From contig VIIQ02000764.1 of the NCBI GenBank assembly GCA_007449985.2, positions 294,166 to 358,165 on the forward strand: DNA of 64,000 nt, read 5' to 3'. Below, piece by piece: positions 49,311 through 59,041 of the stretch (the first letter of the stretch is position 1; each line of letters begins with the position of its first letter). The position numbers and the translations under genes are program-made. This DNA comes from Desmodesmus armatus (taxonomy: Eukaryota; Chlorophyta; Chlorophyceae; Sphaeropleales; Scenedesmaceae). Under the pieces are notes generated by a model that did no database searches, was not told the origin of the DNA, and saw only the letters and a list, made by a program, of their open reading frames with translations.

Positions 49311-50738
49311 GTAGGGTTATGCTCAACAGCAGAGACCTCTCATTTGCAGACACTCAATGCCATGCCGGCTGGCAGGCTCAGGTTGCGTTGCTGACCAGCT
49401 GTGAAATGCTAGGCACAGTGGGTGAAAAGTGTTGCACTACTGGTAACATCCCCAGATAAGTCACATCCTAAAACAATCAACCTGCATCACCTGCCTGTGA
49501 GGGCGGTGGCCTAGAGCAACACAACAGCTGCGCAAACAACAAAACAACGACGTGTCCATACAAGGCAGGAAGCATCCTGCACGATTGCAAGTGTGGCATT
49601 CCCCCCTGGCCACCCCATACGTGCAATGCACGCTGCCAGTCAACCGTGCTGTGGTGTATACGAAGCGGCACACATGCATTCAGCAATGCATTTGATAATT
49701 AGGCCGAGCATAAACACACAAGCAAACTGCCATGCATCGACAGCCCTCAGTGGCAGGCAACAAAGACAAGCACAGAAATAGCCTGAAAGTAAGCCAAAAA
49801 GCAGAATGACAGGAACAGCTGAGGGCGACAAACAAACAGTAGTCTTTCTGCATGACATTGTGGTGCTGTAGCCAGTGCAAAAAACTGAATAACACCCTGA
49901 CATGCAGCCTCAATAGTACCGGGTGTGCTAGCTGTAGCAAAGTCACGCCTGCCATACCAAATGATCAGTCAATCAGAGCCATATCCCTGCTCAGCAGAAT
50001 CCTCCAGCGTCCCTCCTCAGCACTGCAAGGAGACAAGCAGCATGGCAGGGCAGTAGGCAGGACAAGGCACGAGGTCAGCTACTCATATTGTGATTAGTGT
50101 GCAAGATGTACAAAGCAGGCAGATCAATGCTGATGGCGACAAATGTTGTGGTGCGCTAGGAGACCCTCCCTTTTGAATTGCATACTGAAGCCTGGAAAAA
50201 TCATAAGCAGCAATAAAACCATGCTCTGAAGCAGAGAGTGCCATGCGCAATATGTGGGTGCACAATGGCAGCACATGGCGTAGCTCTCAACCTAGTGTGT
50301 TGCCCAAACAGCATGTTGTGCAGTTGCTGTGCTGTACTGTGCTCAGCAACATGCAGCACGCCCTCACCTGCTTCAGAAAAGACTCTGCGTCCTCTTGCCC
50401 TGTTGGTTCATCAGTTGCTGCCAACCTCAGTGTGCCTGCAGGGGGCAGATGGCAACAAAAGTAATGAACTCTTAATGGTCCTGCAACTGCACAGGTAACT
50501 TGCACTCACAGATTGCACGCTGCTGAGCTTGCCCAGGCTGGTGGTGCTGCTTCCCAGCCCGCAACCTGTCGCTATGCATGTCAAGTTGCCACAACTGCTG
50601 TCAAAGATAATGTCTTCCCCGCAACTCGCATCTGTAGACTATTTGCAGGACCAGCCAAAGCTGTTGACTCCACGACGCCGTCATGATGCATGATGCAAAA
50701 TAGCCTAGCATGTAGCTGAGCAGGCCTGGCAGTAAGGC
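49311..50738. other. Intergenic with two exon-like segments
   Basis: About 1.4 kb. Two minus-strand segments have good splice sites and coding character: 50631-50510 (acceptor CTACAG; SCGEDIIFDSSCGNLTCIAT; donor GTGAGTGC) and 50435-50368 (TLRLAATDEPTGQEDAESFL; donor GTGAGG). Their phases do not match each other, so I could not build a gene. The rest shows nothing recognisable. Confidence 0.4.
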
Positions 50739-52592
50739 TTACTTGGCATGTCTGTAGGTGTCCTTGTGACCCTTGGCATGCTTGGCACTGTAGTCATCAG
50801 GTCCTCCATGCTTCTTGTAGTAAGGCCCCTCAGAGTGCTTGCCACCGTGATACTCCTGCTCCTTGCCGTGCTTGTAGTTGCCGCCCTTGCTGCCCCGGTA
50901 GTCTTCAGGGCGGTGCTTGTAGCCGTGGGTGTTGTCACCAGGGTAGTGGTCATCACGGCCCGGGTGGGTCTTGTAGTAGGGGCCTTCGGATCGGCCGTAA
51001 GGGGAATCAGAGCCGTAGGGGCTGTCGGCGACCCACTCCACCTCCACAGCGTTGGAAGTGACGGTGGTGTTGTCGGCGTTGGTGACGGAGGCCCTCACAC
51101 GGTACGTGCCGGGGCGGCGTTGCCAGAGGGAGACTGTAGCCACGCCTTGGGCATTGCTCAGGGCGGAGGCCTTCTGAGTGGGGTTCTTGTTACCTCCAGG
51201 GCGCTTGTGGTAGGCCACCTCGGCGTTGCCTGGCTCTGAGGGATCGGCCTCCAGCTGTGCCTGCTGGCTGGTGGTGTCAGGCTCGCTCCAGAAGAGGGCA
51301 TCGGTGTCATCAGTAGCGGCATCAAGCTCTGCTTCCATGGGAGTGACACGGGTAGCAGTGAAGTCCACCTGCAACAAAACCAATCGAAGTTAAAACATGT
51401 AACTTTGAAGCTCAAGAGCTCATGCCAGCCATTCACTGATATTTGCACAAAGTGTGTGTCAGTGTGTTGGTTCACAGAGGGTGTAGATGAGGTCATTATA
51501 GCAAGGATACTCGCTTCTTGTGACTACAGCACTCTCTGGGATGTGCTGTTCTGTCCACAACTACTATACTGCACTGAGACATGTGATGTGTGGTGCTGTG
51601 CAAGTGAAGCAATGTCAGGAAAAATACGTGGTACTACCATTGTTAGTAACAATTCAGACTGCTACACACCTTCACGCCTTGAGTTGCAGGGGTAAGGGTG
51701 GCTGTCAGCTGCGCGTAGCGCCCGTCGCGGACTGTCTGGGAGTCTGGCTTGAGGAGGATCGAAGTGACGCCATCAGGAGGAGGGGATCCAAAAGAGAGGC
51801 TGGTCTCCAGGTTGACCTGCTCATACCCATTGACAAAGTAGGTGCTGGACACGGAAGCAGTGGCATCCTGGGTGCTGCTGATGGTGATTGCGGCCTGGCC
51901 GGAGGCGTCTGTCGGCACCACAGCTTCCTGGACCTCACGCCTGGGTGCTTGCCTGGGCGGAGGGGTCACTGGGGTGGGGTCACCGGGTGGGGTCACCGGG
52001 GTCACTGTCAGTGAGGCAGGGCCCCGCACAATGAAAACCACCACCGTATCCCGCACAAGGTCTCCGTTCCTGTCCCTTGCAGTGACGGTCACGGTGATGT
52101 TTTCTCCCAGGGCAACGGCGGTGTTGGAGACCTCAATGGAGGGTGGAGTGGAGGCTTCAAGAGGTTGCAGGAAGTTGATAACTGCTCTCTGTGTTGACGT
52201 CCAGACGGTGGTGTTGTCGGGTGCCAGGAGAGATGCGGTGATGGTGCTGGTAGTGTCATCTGCATCTGCGGCAAAGCCGTCAATCAAGAGGCTTGCGACG
52301 CCATTCTTGTCTGTCAGAGCCCAGCCGATGGGTGTGCCTGAGACGACCTTGGTAGGGGGCAGGGCAGGGTTGTAAGGAGCATCAGTGCGGTAGAATGTCA
52401 CGTTGATGCCCTGGACGCTGGCGACAGTAGGCGTGGGCAGCTTGGCTGTGGCGGGCGTGGGGTGCCTTGCAACCGGTTGATTGACAGGCACCTCATATGT
52501 GGCCTGGACCAGAACCTTACTGTTGATCTGTGCAGCACAGCAGCATGAGCAGCAGCCAGACAAAACAGCAGCAACAGCAGCAACAACAGCAT
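50739..52592 (-). CDS. Secreted Big-1/Ig-like domain protein with His/Gly/Tyr-rich tail
   Basis: The main exon (about 52553-51670) and second exon (51368-50739) join in phase at GVK/VDFTATRV. The protein has about three Ig-like modules of Big-1/filamin type: a module with SVQGINVTFYRTDAP and TDKNGVASLLIDGFA; a second from IEVSNTAVALGENITVTVTA to TDASGQAAITISS; a third ending NAQGVATVSLWQRRPGTYRV. It closes with about 70 residues of Gly/His/Tyr/Lys-rich repeats (EGPYYKTHPGRDDHYPG, HSEGPYYKKHGGPDDYS) and a stop at 50739. The only upstream ATG, 52592, encodes a good signal peptide (MLLLLLLLLFCLAAAHAA), but it is one base out of frame with the main exon. Either a small base-calling error or an unrecognised junction lies at 52.55-52.57 kb. 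It is probably a cell-wall or surface protein, judged from domains and signal peptide. Confidence 0.72.
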
Positions 52593-52766
52593 GAGTTGAA
52601 CAGGTCTGGCTGCGGGTGCTGGAATATCTGCCCCCTAGGATGGGGTCCCCCGTCCCTGTTTTGGGGCCACCTTGTATCCCCAGTGTACGCCGTGTAGTAA
52701 AACAGCCATGTATTCACGGGCCCTACATCGACCCGTACACGGGCAGGGCCGGCGGGTGTACGGCCA

Positions 52767-52804
52767 GTGTATACACGGTGCCGTGTATACATCGGTATAC
52801 ACGG
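52767..52804. repeat. Nested perfect inverted repeats (potential cruciform)
   Basis: gtatacacgg and ccgtgtatac alternate three times. The first arm (52768-52778) pairs with the second (52781-52791) across a 2-nt spacer. The second (52781-52790) pairs with the third (52795-52804) across atcg. The feature sits about 30 bp from the left edge of the transposon array. Confidence 0.85.
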
Positions 52805-52834
52805 CATCTACGCGGCGCGGTGTAAACGGGGTGT

Positions 52835-53509
52835 CAGTGGGGCAAAAAGTAACTTGTCTAGTTTCAGGGCGCGTGTGGCGGGACCTGCGCTGTATCAAGC
52901 AAAACTACTTGATATATCTGATACCCTGGGACTTTGCTCGGGGGCTCTAGCTGCTGCTGGCTATTGGTCATCCGTCCACATCGCCTAACAACCTTGGCTG
53001 CCAGGATTCGAACTGTAAGGGGGAACGTGGGTGCTGTGCAAACGTTCAAGTGTCTTGGGCGCCTGTTGGTGGCAGTGCGTGGTGTGAGTGTGCAGGTCGT
53101 TGGCCAGCTGCTGCTTGATCGACAGGTTGATCTGCCTGCGCTGCAGCTGCTGCTGTGCGCTGCCTCAAATTTGTCTCTTTACTGCATTCTTTCCTGTACA
53201 TCAGCTATCTCCCCTGGCCAGCGCTGCATTGCGTGTGCAGCAAGGCAGTGTCCCCCCAGACACTGACAGTTGGGCTTTTGCAGCTGCTTGTGTGGAGCCT
53301 GGCAGTGCAGCAGTCGACCCCAGTTTGGTCAAACGGCCCTATCCTGCCCTCAGCACAGGACTCGTGTTCATACAGGTGTGCTGTTACAGGTGTGTGCCTG
53401 CTACTGAAACATGCTGGCAGCCCCTAGCTCTAGCTTGCTGCCTGCTGCTGGCTGCACCACAAGCAAAGTCAAGGTTATTGGCTGTGCCAAGTTACTTTTT
53501 GCCCCACTG
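52835..53509. repeat. 675-bp element with 22-bp terminal inverted repeats, copy 1
   Basis: The left end cagtggggcaaaaagtaact (continuing tg) is matched by its exact reverse complement at 53488-53509. In copies 2 and 3 the match extends outward by gtg/cac to 25 bp. Internal sequence has short frames only and no transposase, so by itself it looks like a non-autonomous (MITE-like) element inside the larger unit. Confidence 0.85.
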
Positions 53510-54756
53510 CACTTTCACCAAGGAGAGGCTGGCAAATGCTCAGGCTGCATGGATCTAGCAGGACTCCACCATAGATGTGTATCCCCTGAAGAGTCCTTTC
53601 TGCACACCTGGGTCGAGGGTGCCCTCCTGCTCCATGATTGCAAACCAGTGCTGCTGCTAGAGGATCTGCAGCAGCAATGCCCCAGTGCTGAACGCGTCCC
53701 GTGCCTTTGCTTGTGCCCAGAGTGCACTGGAAGCTGAACAATTTGCCACTGTTTGCCTGGCCTTTTGACGCCGCTGCTTGTGTGCAGAATTATCGAGGTG
53801 ACGGGGGTGATTCAGCTACGGAACAGCACGTCCTGCCAGGTGCGTTGATCTGCTGCTTGAACGTAGGGTTGTTTTGATGAGATTGATTAGAACCAGCTGC
53901 GCGTAATCAAGGCTGGAAGTGCAGTCCACAGGAAGGGCACGTTGCAGATTGTGTCCGAGGTTGGGCTGTGTGTGCGCAAACGGCAGCAGGATGCATCTGC
54001 AACACGCAATCATGGCAGACGTATGAATTGCAATTGCGAATTGCGTGCGTGCTGCGTAACAGCATGCACTTTGAAACACTGAACAGCTGCCATGCTGTTC
54101 ACACCTGTCAGCCTGGCATGCACATACAAGCATGTTGCCCATTCTAAACAAATGCAGAAAAACCACTCTAGTTACCGTGATAAACACATCAGCACCCTGT
54201 CAGCCAGGGGCTGTGCTGACCTGTGCCCAGTACTGCTATGTACTGCCTGCAGATCGCCAACTGCCACTGCGCAGGACAGACAGCAGCAGCACTACCAGGA
54301 AGCAGTGCAGATGCCTCGTGCCAGGTGGGTTGAAAGGAATTGAGCACATTTGCAGTGCTGGGAATGCAGCTGCTGGGATCCCCAATCTCTCACAGCAGCA
54401 GGTGCTCAACCACACGCACGTACTCTGGAAAAATGACAGCACAGCAGCTGCGCCAACGCGCGCGCGCGCAGCGCGTGGACTGGGCATGCATGCCAGCACC
54501 AACAGCAGGCTGCTGGCTCATGCCCAGGAGGCAGTATACCCAAGACTAGTAAAACACACACCATGGGCCCATACACGCCTGTCGAGAAGGCAAGCAAAGC
54601 TTGCACATAACAGGCTGAGGCAAGCCCAGCACAGTGCACAGGAGTAGTGCGCAGCAGCAACAACACCTTGCATGCATGCACACCCAAGAAAGCAGCAGCA
54701 GCTGGGTGCAGCTGCAAATGTGCTGCAGATGTGCCCTAGTGTGCCCCTCACCCCAC

Positions 54757-57048
54757 TCAACGAGCAAAGGCGTTGGGGTAATCGCCCCCAGCCCCCACAC
54801 ACACACGGTGCTTCTCATCCAAGTAAGAAACACCCTGTGGGGTCTTCAGCATCTGCCACAGCTGAGGGAGCCCTGCCACATCCTTCTCCACATGCTGAGC
54901 CCAGCCATACGTAGGCAGATTGTAAAAGACCTTGCGCACCATGTCCTGCAACTTGGTGTGGTCATCAAGGAGGCTCCAATCCTCATACAGCTGGCACCTG
55001 AGGTGGTGCTTCACAGTACCAAACAGGTGCTCAATAGGCCTGTTCAAGTCATGGCTGTAGGAGGGCAGAGGCAGCTTACAGCCATTGACAAGGCAATCAA
55101 TCGTGTCGGTGGGGTCATTGGGGTTCACCACCACTTCCCACGTGGCAGTTGCCTGGACGGCGTCATTGTCATAAGACAACCAGAAGTTATCAAGATTAGT
55201 TACTTTGTTCCACTCCTTGACTATGTGGTAGAGGTTGTTCTCAAATTCCTCCCTGGTCATCTTCCCTGCCTTGCGGCTGCCGTCTTGAATCTGCAGGGAA
55301 GCAAAAAGGAGGCGGGGCACGGGGAAGCTGCCTCAGTGGAAGTTCAGGGCGCTACGTGCCATGCGGGGGAGGGGCTCAGGGTTGAGAAGTATGGCAGTGA
55401 TGGGGCTGAGCTGTGGTTCCCTGATGGCACCTCCCTGCCAGTTGGCCACTACTCAGGAGAGTACCAGTTGCATTGGCGGCTCCAAGGGTGTCCCCGTGGC
55501 ACCCCCCACCTGCGCGTGGCAACTAGCACAACAGTGCGGGACCCCTGTGATCTGTGGTGTGCCTTCTGTATGTACAGTGAGGAGGCATGGAGGCAGCAGG
55601 GCATGCGTGTGCTACCAGCCTGTGAGCTGAGCTTCATGGACCTGTTGAGGAGGTGGGGGGTGGACAGGGAGTTCAGCCTTCAGGTGGTGCCGGCTTTTTG
55701 GCCGTGGCCCATGGACTTCTTCCACATGCAGCAGGGGTACTTTGTGCAGGTGGATGGGAGGTGCCATTGGGTTGCTATGTACCACCACAGCACATGGGTG
55801 GTGTTGTGGCGCGACATGATGCAGAACATGGCAGCAGTGCAGCAAGGTGGTCGGTTGGTGCGGGTGCACACAGAGGATCTTGGTAATGCTGACTGCATTG
55901 CTGTCGCCCTTGAGTCTGCGGCAATGGGCTACACCCTTGTGCTGACACCCTCATATAGTACAGCCCTAGTGCGCTGGGGTTCCTTTGATGTGCCCTATTT
56001 GCAGCTGCTGAAGTGGTTAGTTCCCAACTGCCAGGGTCACACTGACGGTTACGGCAATCACACAATTTCCCCAATGTAACAGGCTCACCTCGTACTCCAT
56101 GTCCCGCTCTACCGCATTGCCATCCAGCCTTGTGTTGATGTGCCGTTGGATCTTGGTGGTCCCAGTGGTAAACTCCATGTACACCACACCCCCTCTGTGC
56201 GCAAAGGCGGGGTGGGCGGTCACTGCAACAATGAACTTCACAGTGACATGCTTGTGGCCCTTTTTCAGCTTCCTCGGCACCACATCAGAGAAGTTGAGGT
56301 CATGCTTGTCACACCAGACAAAAACATCAGACTCAGTGTACTTGTCGACAGTGAATGAAGACTCATCAATGTAAATGGTGTGGTTCAAGAATGCTGGCCA
56401 ACCCTCTTGAATGCCCAAACAGTGCTTGGCGTAGTCCACACGCTCCTGCAATTCCTGTGTTGTGAAGGAGTGCTTGAAGAACAGCTTGCGGCGCACAAGG
56501 GAGGGGTCAGCGTCGTGCATGGCATGCAGCAGCTGGTCTGAAAACTTGAGGCCGTTGTTGTTCATAATTTCCTTCAAACGGGGGCTCTCCCTGATGGCCT
56601 CTCCCAGGCTGGTGAAGTGTACCCTGTGCTGGACTGTGTTGCCCTTCACTTTCTCCTCAACAAGCTTCCCCTCCTTGCAAATCTGAGCTGCTTCAAGAGC
56701 CTCCTTCTCGTTGCATTTGCGACTACGGCCAGACCTGTGTGCATCGTCCACACTCCCGTTCTCAATCCAATGACCCCACCAGGTGCGCAAGTAGTTGAAA
56801 TCTTTGCTACCAATGAACTGCTGCTCGTCCTCTGGCAGCTGCTGATTGAGAGAGTCAAGAATGCCCTTCAGGGCATGGTGCGCCTTGGCAAAGTCTGGCC
56901 CAGCTTGCCCCAGAAACATGAAGCACAACATGCACCCCAACACCCTCACCCCGTCTTTTCCGGGCGTACTTGGTGCCCCTGACATGCTCTCGCAGCAATT
57001 CCTCTGCGCAGCGCAAAAGAAGGCAGCAGCAGGTGCAGTGTGCGGCAC
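54757..57048 (-). CDS. DDE transposase, Tc1/mariner/IS630 type, copy 1
   Basis: Two exons: about 57048-56089 (donor GAG/GTGAGC) and 55290-54757 (acceptor CCTGCAG), joined in phase 0. Exon 1 has a helix-turn-helix/linker region (WWGHWIENGSVDDAHRSGRS, the GSV-D-RSGR pattern of Tc1/mariner) and the first catalytic Asp in IYIDESSF, followed by DVFVWCDKHD. Exon 2 has the second Asp in FWLSYDNDAVQ and the third acidic residue in LPSYSHDLNRPIEHLFGTVK (DDE_3-like). The DDE catalytic core is thus complete only after splicing. The usual spacing around the second Asp is altered and deserves structural comparison. No clear ATG opens exon 1, and copy 1 lacks two homopolymer bases near 56.95 kb relative to copy 2, so the N-terminus is uncertain. 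It would cut and paste the element using its terminal repeats. Confidence 0.82.
55361..56079 (+). pseudogene. Nested VSR/DUF559-like nuclease ORF, copy 1 (one-base frameshift)
   Basis: Same ORF as the intact one at 59646-60365, lying on the plus strand inside the transposase intron (55291-56088). Here the G run right after the ATG has five G instead of six, so the ATG at 55361 is out of frame with the rest. The downstream frame is open to the stop at 56077-56079. The difference is a single homopolymer base, so it may be a sequencing error rather than true decay. Confidence 0.7.
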
Positions 57049-57120
57049 TTGTCAGCCACTACTAGGGTACAGGGTACACTTGGCTAAACCCTAACTTTGA
57101 CCGGTTCTCACTGGAGAGTG

Positions 57121-57794
57121 CAGTGGGGCAAAAAGTAACTTGTCTAGTTTCAGGGCGCGTGTGGCGGGACCTGCGCTGTATCAAGCAAAACTACTTGATA
57201 TATCTGATACCCTGGGACTTTGCTCGGGGGCTCTAGCTGCTGCTGGCTATTGGTCATCCGTCCACATCGCCTAACAACCTTGGCTGCCAGGATTCGAACT
57301 GTAAGGGGGAACGTGGGTGCTGTGCAAACGTTCAAGTGTCTTGGGCGCCTGTTGGTGGCAGTGCGTGGTGTGAGTGTGCAGGTCGTTGGCCAGCTGCTGC
57401 TTGATCGACAGGTTGATCTGCCTGCGCTGCAGCTGCTGCTGTGCGCTGCCTCAAATTGTCTCTTTACTGCATTCTTTCCTGTACATCAGCTATCTCCCCT
57501 GGCCAGCGCTGCATTGCGTGTGCAGCAAGGCAGTGTCCCCCCAGACACTGACAGTTGGGCTTTTGCAGCTGCTTGTGTGGAGCCTGGCAGTGCAGCAGTC
57601 GACCCCAGTTTGGTCAAACGGCCCTATCCTGCCCTCAGCACAGGACTCGTGTTCATACAGGTGTGCTGTTACAGGTGTGTGCCTGCTACTGAAACATGCT
57701 GGCAGCCCCTAGCTCTAGCTTGCTGCCTGCTGCTGGCTGCACCACAAGCAAAGTCAAGGTTATTGGCTGTGCCAAGTTACTTTTTGCCCCACTG
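57121..57794. repeat. TIR-bounded element, copy 2
   Basis: 674 bp, the same 22-bp inverted ends (57121 and 57773-57794); the flanking gtg/cac extends them to 25 bp. It is one base shorter than copy 1, in the run aaattt near 57454. Confidence 0.85.
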
Positions 57795-59041
57795 CACTTT
57801 CACCAAGGAGAGGCTGGCAAATGCTCAGGCTGCATGGATCTAGCAGGACTCCACCATAGATGTGTATCCCCTGAAGAGTCCTTTCTGCACACCTGGGTCG
57901 AGGGTGCCCTCCTGCTCCATGATTGCAAGCCAGTGCTGCTGCTAGAGGATCTGCAGCAGCAATGCCCCAGTGCTGAACGCGTCCCGTGCCTTTGCTTGTG
58001 CCCAGAGTGCACTGGAAGCTGAACAATTTGCCACTGTTTGCCTGGCCTTTTGACGCCGCTGCTTGTGTGCAGAATTATCGAGGTGACGGGGGTGATTCAG
58101 CTACGGAACAGCACGTCCTGCCAGGTGCGTTGATCTGCTGCGTGAACGTAGGGTTGTTTTGATGAGATTGATTAGAACCAGCTGCGCGTAATCAAGGCTG
58201 GAAGTGCAGTCCACAGGAAGGGCACGTTGCAGATTGTGTCCGAGGTTGGGCTGTGTGTGCGCAAACGGCAGCAGGATGCATCTGCAACACGCAATCATGG
58301 CAGACGTATGAATTGCAATTGCGAATTGCGTGCGTGCTGCGTAACAGCATGCACTTTGAAACACTGAACAGCTGCCATGCTGTTCACACCTGTCAGCCTG
58401 GCATGCACATACAAGCATGTTGCCCATTCTAAACAAATGCAGAAAAACCACTCTAGTTACCGTGATAAACACATCAGCACCCTGTCAGCCAGGGGCTGTG
58501 CTGACCTGTGCCCAGTACTGCTATGTACTGCCTGCAGATCGCCAACTGCCACTGCGCAGGACAGACAGCAGCAGCACTACCAGGAAGCAGTGCAGATGCC
58601 TCGTGCCAGGTGGGTTGAAAGGAATTGAGCACATTTGCAGTGCTGGGAATGCAGCTGCTGGGATCCCCAATCTCTCACAGCAGCAGGTGCTCAACCACAC
58701 GCACGTACTCTGGAAAAATGACAGCACAGCAGCTGCGCCAACGCGCGCGCGCGCAGCGCGTGGACTGGGCATGCATGCCAGCACCAACAGCAGGCTGCTG
58801 GCTCATGCCCAGGAGGCAGTATACCCAAGACTAGTAAAACACACACCATGGGCCCATACACGCCTGTCGAGAAGGCAAGCAAAGCTTGCACATAACAGGC
58901 TGAGGCAAGCCCAGCACAGTGCACAGGAGTAGTGCGCAGCAGCAACAACACCTTGCATGCATGCACACCCAAGAAAGCAGCAGCAGCTGGGTGCAGCTGC
59001 AAATGTGCTGCAGATGTGCCCTAGTGTGCCCCTCACCCCAC

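Larger units (their letters stand above)
52835..57120 (-). mobile_element. Tc1/mariner-type transposon unit, tandem copy 1
   Basis: First of three head-to-tail units (period 4286 and 4287 bp). Similarity to the next unit starts exactly at cagtggggcaaaaagtaact, a Tc1/mariner-like terminal sequence, so the array edge coincides with a transposon end. In order, the unit has a 675-bp TIR-bounded element, a 1.2-kb stretch with no recognised gene, transposase exon 2 (minus), an intron holding a plus-strand nuclease-like ORF, transposase exon 1 (minus) and a short terminal part with gggtacagggtacacttgg. The strand given is that of the transposase. No TA target duplication is visible at the left edge. 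Confidence 0.88.

Noticed and set aside
50748..52375. Long plus-strand frames (163-177 codons)
   Set aside because: Antisense to the Ig-like gene exons, which show clear domain structure.
53004..53016. ggattcgaac motif (also near 45051), the complement of a tRNA T-loop/B-box, suggesting a tRNA or SINE
   Set aside because: No matching T-stem, anticodon arm or acceptor stem around it; at 45051 it lies in a coding exon.
53088..53737. Overlapping plus-strand frames of 90-156 codons in the left part of each unit
   Set aside because: Identical across copies only because the units are recent duplicates. No motif, and the frames overlap the TIR. Could be transposon cargo, but unsupported.
54634..55360. 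Plus-strand open frame running into the nuclease-like ORF in copy 1 (481 codons in total)
   Set aside because: Its first two thirds are antisense to transposase exon 2, and it joins only because of the one-base loss in copy 1. Copies 2 and 3 use the ATG at 59646/63930.
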